A stretch of 64,000 nucleotides of DNA from Knoxdaviesia capensis. Taxonomy: Eukaryota > Ascomycota > Sordariomycetes > Microascales > Gondwanamycetaceae. The DNA lies in the NCBI GenBank assembly GCA_001510575.1, contig LNGK01000004.1, positions 1,977,988-2,041,987 on the forward strand, given 5' to 3'. Shown in pieces: positions 14,001-26,490 of the stretch (its first letter is position 1; every line of letters begins with the position of its first letter). The notes under the pieces are model-generated. The model was not told the origin of the DNA and made no database searches. It saw nothing but the letters and a program-made list of their open reading frames with translations. The position numbers were made by a program, and so were the translations under genes.

Positions 14001-15596
14001 GGCGAAGGGGTGGAACAACTTGACCACGCACATCGTGGCTAGTCTATTCAAACGACATCACGACCCTAGACGGCTGGCCCGGTCCATCAACCTGTAGTAG
14101 GTACACATCGTATCGGCATCATCATGCATGGCAGGAGTGTAAGCCAGTAGACGGGGTTTATATATACATAGGGCCATCATCATTGCCGATACGATGGAGA
14201 CACGGCGAATAAGCAAAGTCCGGTGGTGCTATAGATGGTCATTCGGCGAAAAAGCAGGAACCGTCATCCTGCAGGGAGTCAGGCTGACACCATTTTATAT
14301 AAGTAGACGCGCCTCCGAAATATGTGCTGTATACATACGTGATATAGCAGGCCAATGTATGTTGTAATTGCTTGTACTGACGCCCGCTCATTTTGGGAAG
14401 GAGCGGCCGGGCTGGTCACATTTCTCCCATGGACCCCCGCTCTTGCCCAGCCGGCCATGTGCGTTCCTTCCCGGATTGAACGAATGGAAGGCCACCACTG
14501 GTTGACGCATGTCTGCTCCGATTTGGGTTATCGGGTGATTTTGTCGCTTTTCTTTTTCTCTTAAGCAAAGCACACCAACTGGGCAAGTTTGCACAGACTA
14601 TGTCTCTACTGTATATACGGCAACGCGTACCGTACTTACACATTTATGCCGCGGGCCCAACGCAGTTGTCCAAATATAAAATACCGGGGTTGTGTCTCCT
14701 TCCGTCCTCCTCGTCGGTCGCACCTTCTGTGATAGTGCCCGAGTCAACCCCGGCCCCGAACTAGAGGCAATTTTCATTCATTTTAGGAAGGGGCACTAAA
14801 CATAGCTCGCCGTAGAAGCCTCCCCGAGAAACTAGAAGAGCAAGAGAAGGAGTCAAACTGAAGGAACGGAAGGTGCGGGGCGATGCTGCTGAAGCTAAGC
14901 AAAACCATTCTCGTTTATGCACATCTCAGCAAAGTTAGGGTTACAACCGACTCCCTACATCATCTTGAGCAAATAGGCAATATAGCGTCATCTTCTTCTT
15001 AGTCCTGCCGAAGATATCGTTTTGATCTCCGTGACTAGCTAAAGCGCCGGCTTATCTACGGTTACAAATTCCTTTATCAAGCTCCTGGAGCCCTCTTTAT
15101 TAGGTCTCCATATGATCTTCCTCCTTAACCTTCCGTCTTGGCCCCGGCGGGTATATTCGCAATAGACTCCACATCTATATATCACGTTTCCACTCTGGAC
15201 GTGATGTTTTATGGACCACTCCCAAGGATAACCTGTTCCCCCATCGTCCCCCACCTTACCGACTTTTCTGATAGCGACGATAATGATATCGCGACCCTTG
15301 ATACCGTGGTAAAGCCGACATTCAACGACATCCTTTATGTTTCGTCTGCTATCAAACCGGGGGCACGCAACCTTTTCTTTTCCAAGTTTTCGTTTCTGTA
15401 ATATATCATCATCCCCAACAGCCTTCCACTTCGTGTGACCATTATCTGTTGGCTCTAATATGCATATGTAATGTCTAGCTCTTTGCTCCTACAGCTACTA
15501 CCCTCATGCATGAGCAAACAGAGCCAACACGTCCAAACGCCTGCATGCATTTGATTCCTTAGGCATTGGATGGACAAACAGTCCCCCAAATTCGAC

Positions 15597-15622
15597 NNNN
15601 NNNNNNNNNNNNNNNNNNNNNN
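15597..15622. other. Assembly gap (26 N)
   Basis: A run of 26 undetermined bases followed immediately by eight or more C residues. The true gap length may differ from 26. The position suggests sequencing failure in a C homopolymer. No supported gene is interrupted. Confidence 0.95.
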
Positions 15623-18600
15623 CCCCCCCCAACCCGTAAGTTGCAAATGTACGAGATCGGTTTTGGCCATTACAGATATGCCATCCTGCCACGAGCCCAT
15701 TTAAAAGTCGGGCCAACGCATAGAAAACTGGCCGACAGACGCACGCACACACCTACTGTACACACCTCCATACGACCAGTGCTCACCGACAGACACTTAG
15801 CTTCTTTAGATCGTTCCCACCAGGTCTATGCTGTCTTTTCCGCCCTCCGTTCCGTCCAATAACGACAGCTAGAGATTGTCGGGGAGTCAGGCCGTGTGCA
15901 ACCACCAGAGGCACCAGACCCCGACGATGGTGAACTTCCAAGCTCTGGATAAGAAGAGGGATTTTCCCCTCTGGTGTAGCTGATGTGTAGGCATCAACAG
16001 ATATCCACTCTTCCATCCTTTGATCTTACCCTACGTATATGAAGGCTGCACCACATACACCAAAAATGCAATACAGGTGAGTCCAGCCACGTCCAGTCCG
16101 GCCCAGTCCATGCCACCAAAAAGAAATGCCACCAGAGAATGATCTCCTGACTGCTGAGCCCCGTCGGAAACGGGAGAGATTGTGAAAGAAAAAAAGAGGA
16201 AATGGAAATCAAAAGACAAACGATAAACAGAGACAAATATTGCCGGCCCAACTCCTTCAAGAGTACAGTACATACTGTATGTCGAGTGTAATTGCAATTC
16301 CTGTGGGGACCAATAAGCTGAGCTTAAACCCCCCCAAAAACGTCATCCATTTCACCAGGGAGAGAGGGGGACGGGTGAAGACCGCTATGCCATGCCGCTT
16401 TGCACAGCTTCCTTCCTAGGCTGCCACCCGATTGTCATCTTGCTTTCTCTCTTTCGTTTACAAGTGTACTACGACTTGACTTTAGAGGATCCCGCGGGAA
16501 TCCCGCTTTGTTTGCCAAGTAACGGAATCAGACTGAGCTAGAGATACTGTGTTACCAACACTTGTACAGCCCTGGTGAGCGAGCATTTCGCTCGTTTACA
16601 GAGCTTGTCTTGTCTGCCTGACCGTCCACCTCACGACTTTGACCAAGCATAGTCTCTTGCATGGAGAAGTCATATCGGCTGTAATATCCTTACTGTAATG
16701 ACCAATCTATTTATATTCCACCACCCCCGCAACCCCAATACCGAGCTTCGCTGTTGACTCCCGTGCCGGCCTCTACTACCCTCTTATACGAATCCACTCC
16801 CGTTGGACGAAGGCCCATATACCGTACCTGCTAGCAGTGTCATATTTCGGGCGAGTAAAGCGCTTATATAGAATAATTCCCAAGCCACTGTTTGTGGCCT
16901 CTGTCTCCTCCTTTTTACCGCATACGCCCCCTTCTAGAGAGCCTGAGAACAACGAAGAAAAGCCCCGAGATTGTACCGACGGTTGTAATATCTCTCGTAC
17001 ATGACACTTCCGTCCGGCTGTTTCCGCTCAGATGATGGCCGTCTGGAGGGAGTGTGTCGACCCGCTAGGTTGTTGGTTCATTTGTTTACGGGAAGATCCA
17101 CTTCCCCCCCAAAATGTAATAAAATCAGAATGTAATATGCAAAGCCCCAAGATAACATTGCTGTCGTTCCCAAAAAAAAAAAAAAACCCATGTGATAAAA
17201 TAGTAATCATATCCTCTCTCCCAACCACAATGAACTGGCCAACCGAGAGGTCCAGTCTCACAACTACTGTACATACGTCCCCCACAACAGGCAAACGAAA
17301 GTCGCCGCCGCCCCCGCGTGCGGCCGACGCCGCTCTAACACGCGGGCGGCTGAGTTGACTTCGTGGAGTCACCATCTACGTTTCCTGTCACCTTCTTGAC
17401 AGTTTCAGATCCTTTGTGTTTGTTCCCTTTTTGTTTGTTTGCTTCTTTTTTCTAACTGGAAACGCCATCTCCCGTCCCTTGACAAGGCCGAGGACGATTA
17501 TATTTAGAGCACGCGGGCGCCTATTTCTGTAGGAGAGACGGGGTTCCTAGAGGCGGTCTACGAAACCTGACAGGGGAGAGAAGAGAAAACAGGCACGGGC
17601 GGGAATGATTGCTAACGAGGTTGTACGAAAATGTATTTACGTAGAACATGATCGTGGGGTGTTTCTTTGTGGCCAGCGCAACATGCCGCGGGCTTGCATT
17701 TTCTGTTTTTGTCTCGCTCGCTCTTGGTGCTGGGACTTCATCCCACCAACCTTGCCGCTGGCTGGCCTAGCACCGCGGGTGTATGTAGTCGACCAGATGC
17801 ACAGTACTTTCACAGTCACGGCACAGGTGATTTTGTGGCCAGTTCTACAGAAGGAGGATCATCGATACGGCTTCATGCAGACAGAAGCAGGATTTTGGCC
17901 AGCTGGTTGGAGAATTTTTGAAGCCCACGAAAGAAACGGAAAACCCTCCCCGATGAGACAGCCCAGCGCGACCTGTTTCCACGCCGGGCCGGCCTCGGGG
18001 AGCTCTGCCCCCTTGCTTTCTTTGTACGATGGATGCATCTGACTGGAGAAGTACCTCGCAGGGCTTGGCTGGCAGTGTTTGTGTCCTTTGACTGAGACTT
18101 TGTCCTTTCGGCGCGGGGGTTCGGAATATGATGAGGGCGCCGCAATGGAGGGGGGAAGGCTTTTCTTAAGCGTCAGGCTTCGCTTGTTTGGGTTAAGGTG
18201 GGAGTGTTGAATCTTCCGGAAGAGAGGCGGCTTTGGCCCTGAACAGCCAAGTGCTATAGGCATTGCCTCTTAGCAAAGCCCACTGTATGATCCAGGAGCG
18301 TGCTGCAGCTCCTTCAATAGCTCGCTCAGGTAGGCCTGTAACGGTCAGTCGGTCGCCATCGGGGCAGTCTCACAGTTTCATCCCCGTTCGTTGGCGTATT
18401 TTCTTTTCTTTCTGTGTTCTGCTCTGTCCTCGATCTTACAAGGAACTTCCTAGTTCAAGAGGTGTCCAGGGACCCGGGGCTGTCAGTTTTCTGTTTTCTG
18501 TTCCCAGAATTCCCAAACCAGCGGTCGCGTAAGTTTTTCTCCTAGTTTCTTGTTTTCCCTTCCTCTCTTTCTGGCCATCTCATCCCATCCCGCCTGGGCT

Positions 18601-20379
18601 TGTTTTTGGGTCTTCAAAGGCTGATCCCTCCCTCTCCCCCTTTTTTTCTCCCTCTGGTCTTGTCAAAAAGCTACGGTGTATCCTGAGGACCCCTGAACCC
18701 GGGATGATTTGCTTTTCTGGGACAAAACGAATGGGAAGAGGAAGGGAGAAAAAATTCAAAAGAAAATGCAATAAAAGCTAGTTCATTTAGAAGTGTCGGT
18801 GGAAGCTTGGAAGGGCCTGGTTTGGAGGGGATATGGGAAATACGTGTGTTATTCAAAGGGCAAGGCCCACTGGATGATCTTCCATGGATACCGTAACAGT
18901 GGGATCTGAATGTTTGCGTGGTGTTTTTCAGTACCGTACCAAATATCAAGGCTAGTCGGAGTCGAAGAAAACAAACGAATCAGAAGAAAAAGCCGAGATA
19001 GGAAAGGAGGTAATAACCGATGCTCCTTCCTTTCTTCAGTCTCTGCTACCGAGGAACGGGCTCTGGGTCTGGAGGCTGTTTGCACCTTCCCAAAGTCTCG
19101 TCATCTGGAGATTCCATTCTTCGTTCTTGCTTCTAGCTTTCCCAGCTCTATGGTCTCGGGGTTGGCTCCTTCCCTCTCTTCGTTCCATTCTACGTCTCTT
19201 GATTCTTCCACGGAGTATCACTCACATTCATACTCACATTCCCTTGTTATTTCCATCTGTTCCCTCCAACCCCTCGACACACACCAGTCCCGCCGCCCTC
19301 CCCGTTGTTTTGTGGCAGGGACAGGCAACACCGGCCCAAGACGCCGGCCCCAGGCTCCCCCGGCCGACTGGGTCGACCCTCCCAAACTCAGAACCACCAC
19401 ACCACCATTTCATAGCCTCTCCAAAAAGATATATAGTGGACAACCCTTCCCTATAACTTTGTTCTATCTATTTCACCGGGAGCACTAACACTTCCCAGTT
19501 CGCCCTAGAATCCGCCTTCCAGGAACAACCCAACTTACATTGTAGCTTTTATTCTTTTTTTTTTCTCCCATCTTTTATATAGACCAGGTCTCTCCCACAC
19601 TTCCGAGTCTCTTCTCCCTTCTTCCCTCCTCTTCTCCATCTTCACCTTCAACAACATCTTCACCACCCGATACCCGTGCTGTTCCTTTCTATTTTTCTTC
19701 TTCTCCCTTCTTAGACATCCACTTCTACTCCTTGCTTCCTCTTCCTAGCTTTCTCCCTTCTCCCATTTCCATCCCGTCTTTCAACAGAAGAAACTTCAGC
19801 TTTTCTTCTTGCTCCTTCTCTCCCGGACGACTTCACCTCTCCCCTTATGCACGTCCTATATAAACCCACTTCTCTTCTCCTTTGCTCCCTTACTACCCTC
19901 CTCACACGCAGCTCCCATTCTCACGTCTTCTCCCTTACAAGCCTATTCTCGTTGTTGGATCTCCCCTTCTCACATTATATCCACCTTCTTCCGTTCCACT
20001 CTTTCATATCTCACCTTGAGTGAGGTTCACGATTTACCGTTTCTGTCAAGTCTTCCGTCTCCGTCACATACTACCGCTGCTATATTCTCTGACATTTGAG
20101 ATACTCTGATTCCTGATTCAACAAGGGCACCTTTTCCCATCTATATCTGGTCGACTTGCCTTTCCCCGCCGCTCTCACGCCGGAACCTGACTCACCAACT
20201 AACAAACGGACGCATTGCTCATTTTGTCTTCCAAGTCGCCACCTCGTACAGTAGTATTGGAAATCTGATTCTTCCTCTTTTAAGCTATACACGGCTGTCC
20301 TGCTTGTGAACAGTTCAGCACCAGTACTTTACCATCTAGTCCAACAGCCTCAAGCTCTTCATTCTTTCACCCTGTCATC
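15623..20379. other. Gene-free region leading into a pyrimidine-rich MFS gene leader
   Basis: No supportable gene lies between the gap and the MFS start. From about 19100 the + strand becomes markedly C/T-rich, which is common for promoters and 5' leaders of expressed ascomycete genes. This part probably contains the promoter and leader of the transporter gene starting at 20380. Several TACTGTAC-type words occur (for example near 15754, 16263, 17266 and 20246). Confidence 0.6.
19857..19864 (+). promoter_or_regulatory. Candidate TATA box for the MFS gene
   Basis: TATATAAA lies about 520 bases upstream of the proposed ATG at 20380, inside the pyrimidine-rich leader region. If used, it implies a 5' untranslated leader of roughly 490 bases. 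Identification is by consensus match only. Confidence 0.35.
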
Positions 20380-20903
20380 ATGGCCAGGGGAAATTCGAGG
20401 CTTCCACCTGGTTCGGCCCCGGCTCCGGTCAGGGCAGGCAAGCCCACAACCACCACTCCGTTCCCGTGGGAACAACTTCTGATTCTAGGTATGGTGTGAT
20501 TCTTTCTGTTATAGGCGAGCCGGGAAGCGTAGATGCGGTAGCTTCCCCCCAAATCCATGTGTTCCCAGCTAACATACCTATCTCTGACAGCCATGGTGCG
20601 CATTTGCGAACCCATTGCCTTCATGTCGATATTTCCGTATATATACTACATGATTGAGGACTTCCACATGACTGAAGACCCCGGCAAGATCTCTGTATAC
20701 GCCGGAATGATCACCTCTGCCTTCACTCTCGCCGAGTTCTCCACAAGCTTCATCTGGGGCAAGCTGAGTGACCGTGTGGGCCGGAAGCCGATCTTGCTGT
20801 GCGGTCTGGCCGGAACTGCCATCAGTGTCCTGGCGTTTGGCTTTGCCACCAGCTTTCCTGTGGCTCTTGTTGCGCGTGCTCTCGGTGGGCTCCTAAATGG
20901 GTA

Positions 20904-20969
<66 letters not shown>

Positions 20970-22427
20970 AAACTGCCGATGTCACAGTCATACTAACATG
21001 TAGCCGAACTGCAGAAACATTGGAGTGTTGCAAACAACTGTTGCCGAGATTGTGACCGTCAAGGAGCACCAAAGTACGTTGTCCTCCAGCTTAATATTCG
21101 AAGGGACATACAAAACTAACGAACCATCTTGTTACAGCTCGTGCTTATACCATCATGCCTCTGGTGTGGTGCCTTGGGTACGTTTCAAGTCCTATCCATC
21201 ACCGTATAAGTCCTCATACTAACGTCTTCTCACAGCTCGATTGTCGGACCTATGATTGGCGGCGCCCTCGCGCGTCCCTGCATCAGCTACCCTTCGATCT
21301 TCCCCAAGGGCACGATCTTCGAGACGTACCCTTACATGCTCCCCAACCTCATCAGCGCCGCCGCCGTGTTCTTCGGCCTCGTCGTCGGCCTTCTCTTTTT
21401 GCAGGAGACTCACCAGGACATGAAGACCCGCCGCGATCCCTGCTTGGAGCTCGGCCAGCGACTGACGGCCTGGTTCCGCGCCCGCGGTTGTGGAGCTTCG
21501 GGCTCGAAGAAGGCCGAGAAGCAGCAGCTGCTGCCCGAATTCGAAGACGAGCTTCCTGGCTATCACTCCAACGAAGGCTCGCCCGAGTTGACGCCTCTCC
21601 TCGGACCCGACCCGCAAGAACGAATCGACCTGGCGGAGGAGGAGTCCGAGGTTTCGTCTGTGGCCCCGGCCCGGTCCCGGCCGCCAAAGACCGTTTTCAC
21701 CAAGGCCGTTGTTCTGAACATTGTCTCGTACGGCATTCTTGCATTCCACACCATGACCTTCGACCAGCTCCTGCCCGTGTTCCTCAGCACCATGCCGCCG
21801 GAGAAGCAGGAGCCGTTCCACCTCCCGTTCAAGTTCGTTGACGGCTTCGGGTTCGACACCAAGACCATCGGCGTGATTCTCTCGGTGCAGGGCGTGTACT
21901 CGCTCATCTCGACCGTGTTTATCTTCCCCTTTATCTGCGAGCGGGTCGGGGCCCTGCGCCTGTTCCGCTTCCTGGCCGTCACCTACTTCCTGCTCTACAC
22001 CGCCACGCCATACCTCGTGTTGCTCCCGGAAGATGTGCGGATGACGGGTATCTACGTGCTGATTGTCTGGAAGTGCACCTTCTCGACGATGGCATACCCC
22101 ATCAACGCCATTTTGCTGACCAACTCGGCCCCGACGCTGACTTCGCTGGGCACCATCAACGGCGTGGCGGCGTCCACCGCGTCTCTGTGCCGTGCGTTCG
22201 GTCCGACCATCTCGGGGTTCATCTACTCCCTCGGACTGCGCACCGGGTACTCGGGTCTGGCCTGGTGGTTCAGCGGTGCTGTCACGCTGGTCGGCGCGGC
22301 ACTGAGCCTGTACATCACTGAGCCCCGCGGCTGGCGCGAGACTCAGGATGAAGACCTGCTGGAGGAGGATGATGATGGAGAGACGGGGCGGTTGGAGTCC
22401 GAGGATGAGACGGAAAGCCTCCTATAA
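20380..22427 (+). CDS. MFS transporter, YCR023C/ZIFL-like DHA1 type
   Basis: Proposed exons are 20380-20488, 20591-20900, 21015-21073, 21138-21177 and 21236-22427, giving 569 residues with all junctions in frame. The product is a major facilitator superfamily membrane transporter. MFS motif A, GKLSDRVGRKP, is seen at residues 93-103 between helices 2 and 3. The N half carries several hydrophobic helices. A long acidic, Ser/Pro-rich loop at about residues 205-290 separates the two six-helix halves, and the C-terminus is very acidic. This layout matches the fungal YCR023C / plant ZIF1-like branch of drug:proton antiporter-1 proteins. The substrate is unknown; zinc chelate or organic-acid export is known only for some relatives. 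The start is the first ATG opening the frame. Intron 2 carries a TC/TG microsatellite next to its donor. No cluster partners are adjacent. Confidence 0.9.
20907..20966 (+). repeat. (TC)14(TG)16 microsatellite inside intron 2 of the MFS gene
   Basis: The compound dinucleotide repeat starts six bases after the GTACGT donor at 20901 and fills most of the first half of the intron. A branch-like TACTAAC follows near 20992 and the acceptor is at 21013-21014. Length variation here would change intron size but not the protein. Confidence 0.9.
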
Positions 22428-23300
22428 CGGTAGCTGGTGTGCTGTCTCTTGGTAGGCCCTCTGGGCCACTATAGGCTCCTCCATATACCGCTTTAGACTC
22501 TTCTATACGCCCCCCACGCAGTCTCCCCTCCGTCAACGTCTGACATGATTGGTTTATTATTACTACAACTTCTTTACGGTTTCTGTTCTCTAACGCACGC
22601 TCTACACATGGCTCCATCACTGGTTGTTTTCCCCCTTTTACTTCGTTCTAATCACGCCGTCTTCCTCTTCGAAATACCCCGCGTTCTTTTCTTTCTGTCT
22701 TACGCTTCGTCACATCACCATTTATTTTCACGTCCTGTTGTTTTTCTTTGGCCTTTTCCCCTCCCTCCCCCTTGATAATAATCTCCCACGAAGGCAAACC
22801 CTCTGGTTCCCCTTTCCTCTTTCTCAAGCGGACATCATCTCTTTGGTTTTATGGATTTTGGGGTGTTGTTCTTTTTTTTTTTTTTAACATGGTTTGACTT
22901 TTTCTGCTTCTGGAATTTGGGACATTCATCTTGCTGGGAATATTGGCCGTATCTTTTGACCTGCACGTATCGGGTTGGGTTCGAAGATTTACACCTAGGG
23001 TCATATATCTATCTAGGTTTCGTACTGTTTTTCAATGGGTTCGGGATCGATATCTTCTTATCAGCAAGCTGGCGTACTCTGTTGGGACATACACATTTTA
23101 TACACTGTCAGGATATTCCTTTTTAGCAAGACTAAGCATGTGATCTGGTCTGTTACGTTGGGGTCGAGTTGTGATATGTTCATGGATATCTTAGAGATTC
23201 TCACGGTCGAAAGAATAAGCTGCATGAGTTTGGAGATTTCCGATTCGTATCAGGCTTAGGGGGATGACGATTCGAGCCACATGTAGTCGTCTGTGATAAT

Positions 23301-23326
23301 GTGTAACTTTAGGGTTAGGGTTACAC
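23301..23326. repeat. Interstitial telomere-like repeat flanked by an inverted repeat
   Basis: TTTAGGGTTAGGGTTAC at 23308-23324 contains two TTAGGG units, the telomere repeat of most filamentous fungi. It is enclosed by GTGTAA (23301-23306) and TTACAC (23321-23326), which are reverse complements. Such short matches can be Tbf1/Taz1-type binding sites or traces of end joining; the sequence does not decide. Confidence 0.55.
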
Positions 23327-26300
23327 ATGACCTGGTCCGTGAAACGGGCGATCGAATATCACGAAGACAATTCGAGCCATATGTCTGGAAATATCATGGT
23401 GTCCGTTAAAATTGTCCTATGATGGTATATTCACTCAACATAAGTCCCTCTCGAACAAATACTCGAATAACCCTATCACGATCCCGAGGCTGGACCGCGC
23501 GAGACATTGTCTCCCCATAGCTAACGAACAGATTTTTTTCCCCCATGCATAATGACGCCCCACCCCTTTCTGGGAACCCTTCACTAGACTCTCTTCATTT
23601 TCAACATAACAATAAACAATAATTTTTCTGTGTTCATCCAAGCCCTACGTGCAACGTGCACACACTGCGATATCGGCGGGCCCGGAGGGAAGGGACGGAG
23701 AACCGGGGACCTAGGACAAGGGGACCTCGCGCTTTTACAGACGGGTGGGTTCACCGAAGTCGCGGAAGCGAGACTACTCACGGGGAAAGAATGAACAAAA
23801 CCACGTTGTGTGGAGAGAAACATAGTGAGACTGGTGGCGAGATGGAGAGATGGGAAAAAGAGTTCCTGTCAAAAGCACACCAGGCGGGTAACGAAAGCTC
23901 GTGAATAGGGCGTCAGGTGCCTCGACCTGGTTATTTCCTTTTCTTTTGTCTGGTTGTATTTAGGCTCAAGCGGTGAGTATGCTGGGGAATTCTCCTTCTT
24001 GGACGACAGGCTTTTGCTTTCTTGGGCTAGCACGGCCGACCTGTCAAAGCGACGATGTGGGACAAGACGGAGAATTTTTTAAGCGGTCTTTCTTCTCAAA
24101 GGCCGAAGAAAAGTTTTTTTCTTTCTTTCTGGAGGACGCGTTGGCCCTTCAGCTCGGGAGGCGAATAGCGTTGCGTGTTTTGCATATAAGTGGTGGTATA
24201 CTGCCCAGAAGTTGATTAGGGGGGCACCTGGACGGGTGAGTTTTTGCTCTGGTAGGGCTTACACTATCTATTGAGGAAGAGAGAGACAGGCCCGGCAAGG
24301 GCGAAAGCGCGAGCGCACGAGGCAGGGCTTCCCGGGAAGAGTCGGGAACGGGAGCCCCGGTTCGTGGGATTTGGGAAATAAAAAGACCGCAAAAAGCCTC
24401 TGAAAACCCTGAATGGCCATCTGACGACTCAACAAAGACAAGATGAGGCTCGACGAATTGGAGTAACAGGAAAATGACTCCTCAGGGCTCAGGAGGCGGC
24501 AATATTGAGACTGTTCCTGTGATGGGTTGCCTTGCATGCATCCGTCGGTGATGGATTCAGTGATGTACATGAATAGCGAGGCTTGCGGCAGTCAAAAAGG
24601 CAGGACAGGGCGGGCCTTCGGTCTGCAGGTGTGCGGCGCGAGTGGATTAGGGTTGTGTCTTGCTTTTCCAATTTGGACAGAATGGCTCTTTTGGTGCCTG
24701 CATTGGAGTTGTCTGTTGGCGTTGAATTGAAGAAAGACATCGCGTGCCGTGATCGGCTTTGCGCGCATTCATAATCTACGAGCCGCTATTGGCGCGATAA
24801 GACCACATCCCTTATCGGCATCTTATCAGGAGCCTTCTATTGGCGGGGATCATCTCAAACACTGCACCTCTCCAACCTCCTCCAGATATCGGATATCACC
24901 CTCATGTCGTCTTCCGTGCTGCGGCGCAGCTGGCAGGGATTTCCGTGTCTGCACTCTTTTTTTTTTCTTTCTTTTTTTCAGATGCCGTATAGCGCTACAA
25001 GTGCCCACCCTGTGAGCTTTGTATCTTATCCGGCCAATCAAGAACCAGAGCTTCCATGAGTGGCGACAAGTGCCAGAGTGAGGAGAACGAGGAACAGCAG
25101 CACTTCGTTCATGGTTGACCGCCTTGTGATGTTGCAACATGGACATGTAGAGTACTCATATCCAGGGGTATTCGATATCCATCCAGCCGGCCTTCTTACT
25201 GACATACTAGTCCAAACCCGTGTTCTTCAGATGAAGTCGAAACTGGGCCGACTGTTAGTCCGTCTCCATCTCCAAAGCTCAGAAGTATCTGCACGGCGAA
25301 CCTTGCACTGGTCCGCCACGAACCGGCTGCGGGCTGGCACATGCTTTTTAGTGCCGCCCATACTATTTCGTCTCTGTGGCCGGGCTTATCAGCGGCCAGC
25401 GTGGGAACCACACCCAAGACAAGACACCATCGAATCGAGTAAAGATAAAGAATGAGAGCCCCAGAAGTTGCGGGCGACCCTGCTGCCGTTCCTGGTTAAA
25501 CTCCCACTATAAGCTCGGGATCAGCTTCTCGTTGGCTACTGACCATCCCGCCCCAGCTCGTGTGGTTTAAACAGCAATATATTGTATACTGTACATACTG
25601 TTTGACCAATGTATACTCAACGCCAGCTTCCCCCCAACCTACCAGGTTCTTTTTTTGGGGTTCTGGGATTGCCCATATACCGCCCACCCGGCGATCAAGT
25701 GTCGCCAATTGTAGGTTCCCTGGTATTTGCTGGACCAGTGAGACAGTGAAGGTGAATTTGAACCCGTCTCGTTGATGTCGGAAGTAGTCTTATATGGCTC
25801 GGAAATACTGAAGATACCTCCGCTGAACCGCTTTCTGCCTCCCCACGACCCAAAAGCAGCCACTAGAGATGCATATACAGTACAGTAGAGACTAAGCGTA
25901 TACATGTGCTGAAAAGAGCCTGCAACGTCTTCGCCGAGCCTTTTAATCCTTTGGATTTTCGCTTCGGTTTAGCTTATTATGCTGACCAATGTGCGTGTAG
26001 TTCTGTCCTATCGGCCTTTCTCATCTCCTCCTTCTCGGCTGTACTTCTCATTCTCTTGCTTTGTATCATTCCTGAGAAGCCTCATATGAAGAAAAAATTT
26101 CACCTTGATTTTTTTCTCTTCTTTTTGTCTAATTCGCTTACCCTAAACTCGGCTCGAGTCCGCACTGGAGCCACTTGGCAGTCACCACAGACAGGAAAGT
26201 CCCCCAAACAACCCAGCCCTGGAAATAAAGCCTCGAGTTTGCGGTTGACGTTATCAGTCAGTCGCTTGGGAATCAATTGCTCCCCTCATTTGCTCGTCTC

Positions 26301-26466
26301 CCCCAGCCAAGCCGTGGGGGTCGCTTGGGTCTTTTAGCTCTTTATATTATTTTCTGCTTGTTAATTCCTGCCTACTGGATTCGTGTTTGCGAGTCTCGTC
26401 GTCCCTACTAAACTCGATGTGACTTTCAGCAACCGTCCATTTTCTACTTTTCTAATTTTTTTTTTC

Positions 26467-26490
26467 GGTTTGGTTTGGTTTGGTTTGGTT
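26467..26490 (+). repeat. (GGTTT)n short tandem repeat
   Basis: About five copies of GGTTT in tandem in the pyrimidine-rich leader upstream of the Zn2Cys6 gene. On the other strand it would be an AAACC repeat. Confidence 0.8.

Larger units (their letters stand above)
1..15596. other. Gene-free region, left part
   Basis: No reading frame in this stretch resembles a protein family I know. The open frames are short, overlap on both strands, and lack codon bias or joinable splice sites. The sequence is not strongly AT-rich and does not look like RIP-degraded transposon DNA. It holds homopolymer runs (poly-A near 5794-5809, poly-T near 9943-9958, C-rich near 8453-8478), a CA-rich tract (about 1846-1870), two adjacent hairpins (4051-4094), a short tandem repeat (10829-10884) and many TACTGTAC/GTACAGTA words. 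No tRNA, 5S rRNA or snRNA was recognised. Unannotated long non-coding transcripts are possible but cannot be seen from sequence. Confidence 0.7.

Noticed and set aside
17605..18042. 145-codon frame
   Set aside because: No similarity to a known family, and an overlapping 134-codon frame exists on the other strand.
18910..19488. 192-codon Ser-rich frame before the MFS gene
   Set aside because: The Ser/Pro/His content follows from the pyrimidine-rich leader. No motif is present.
21155..21841. 228-codon frame overlapping the MFS gene, and 200-codon frame on the minus strand
   Set aside because: These are out-of-frame shadows of exon 5 of the transporter, Arg-rich as expected from G/C-ended codons.
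24318..24345. Possible 5S rRNA fragment GGGCTTCCCG
   Set aside because: Only about ten bases agree with fungal 5S rRNA; the flanks do not.
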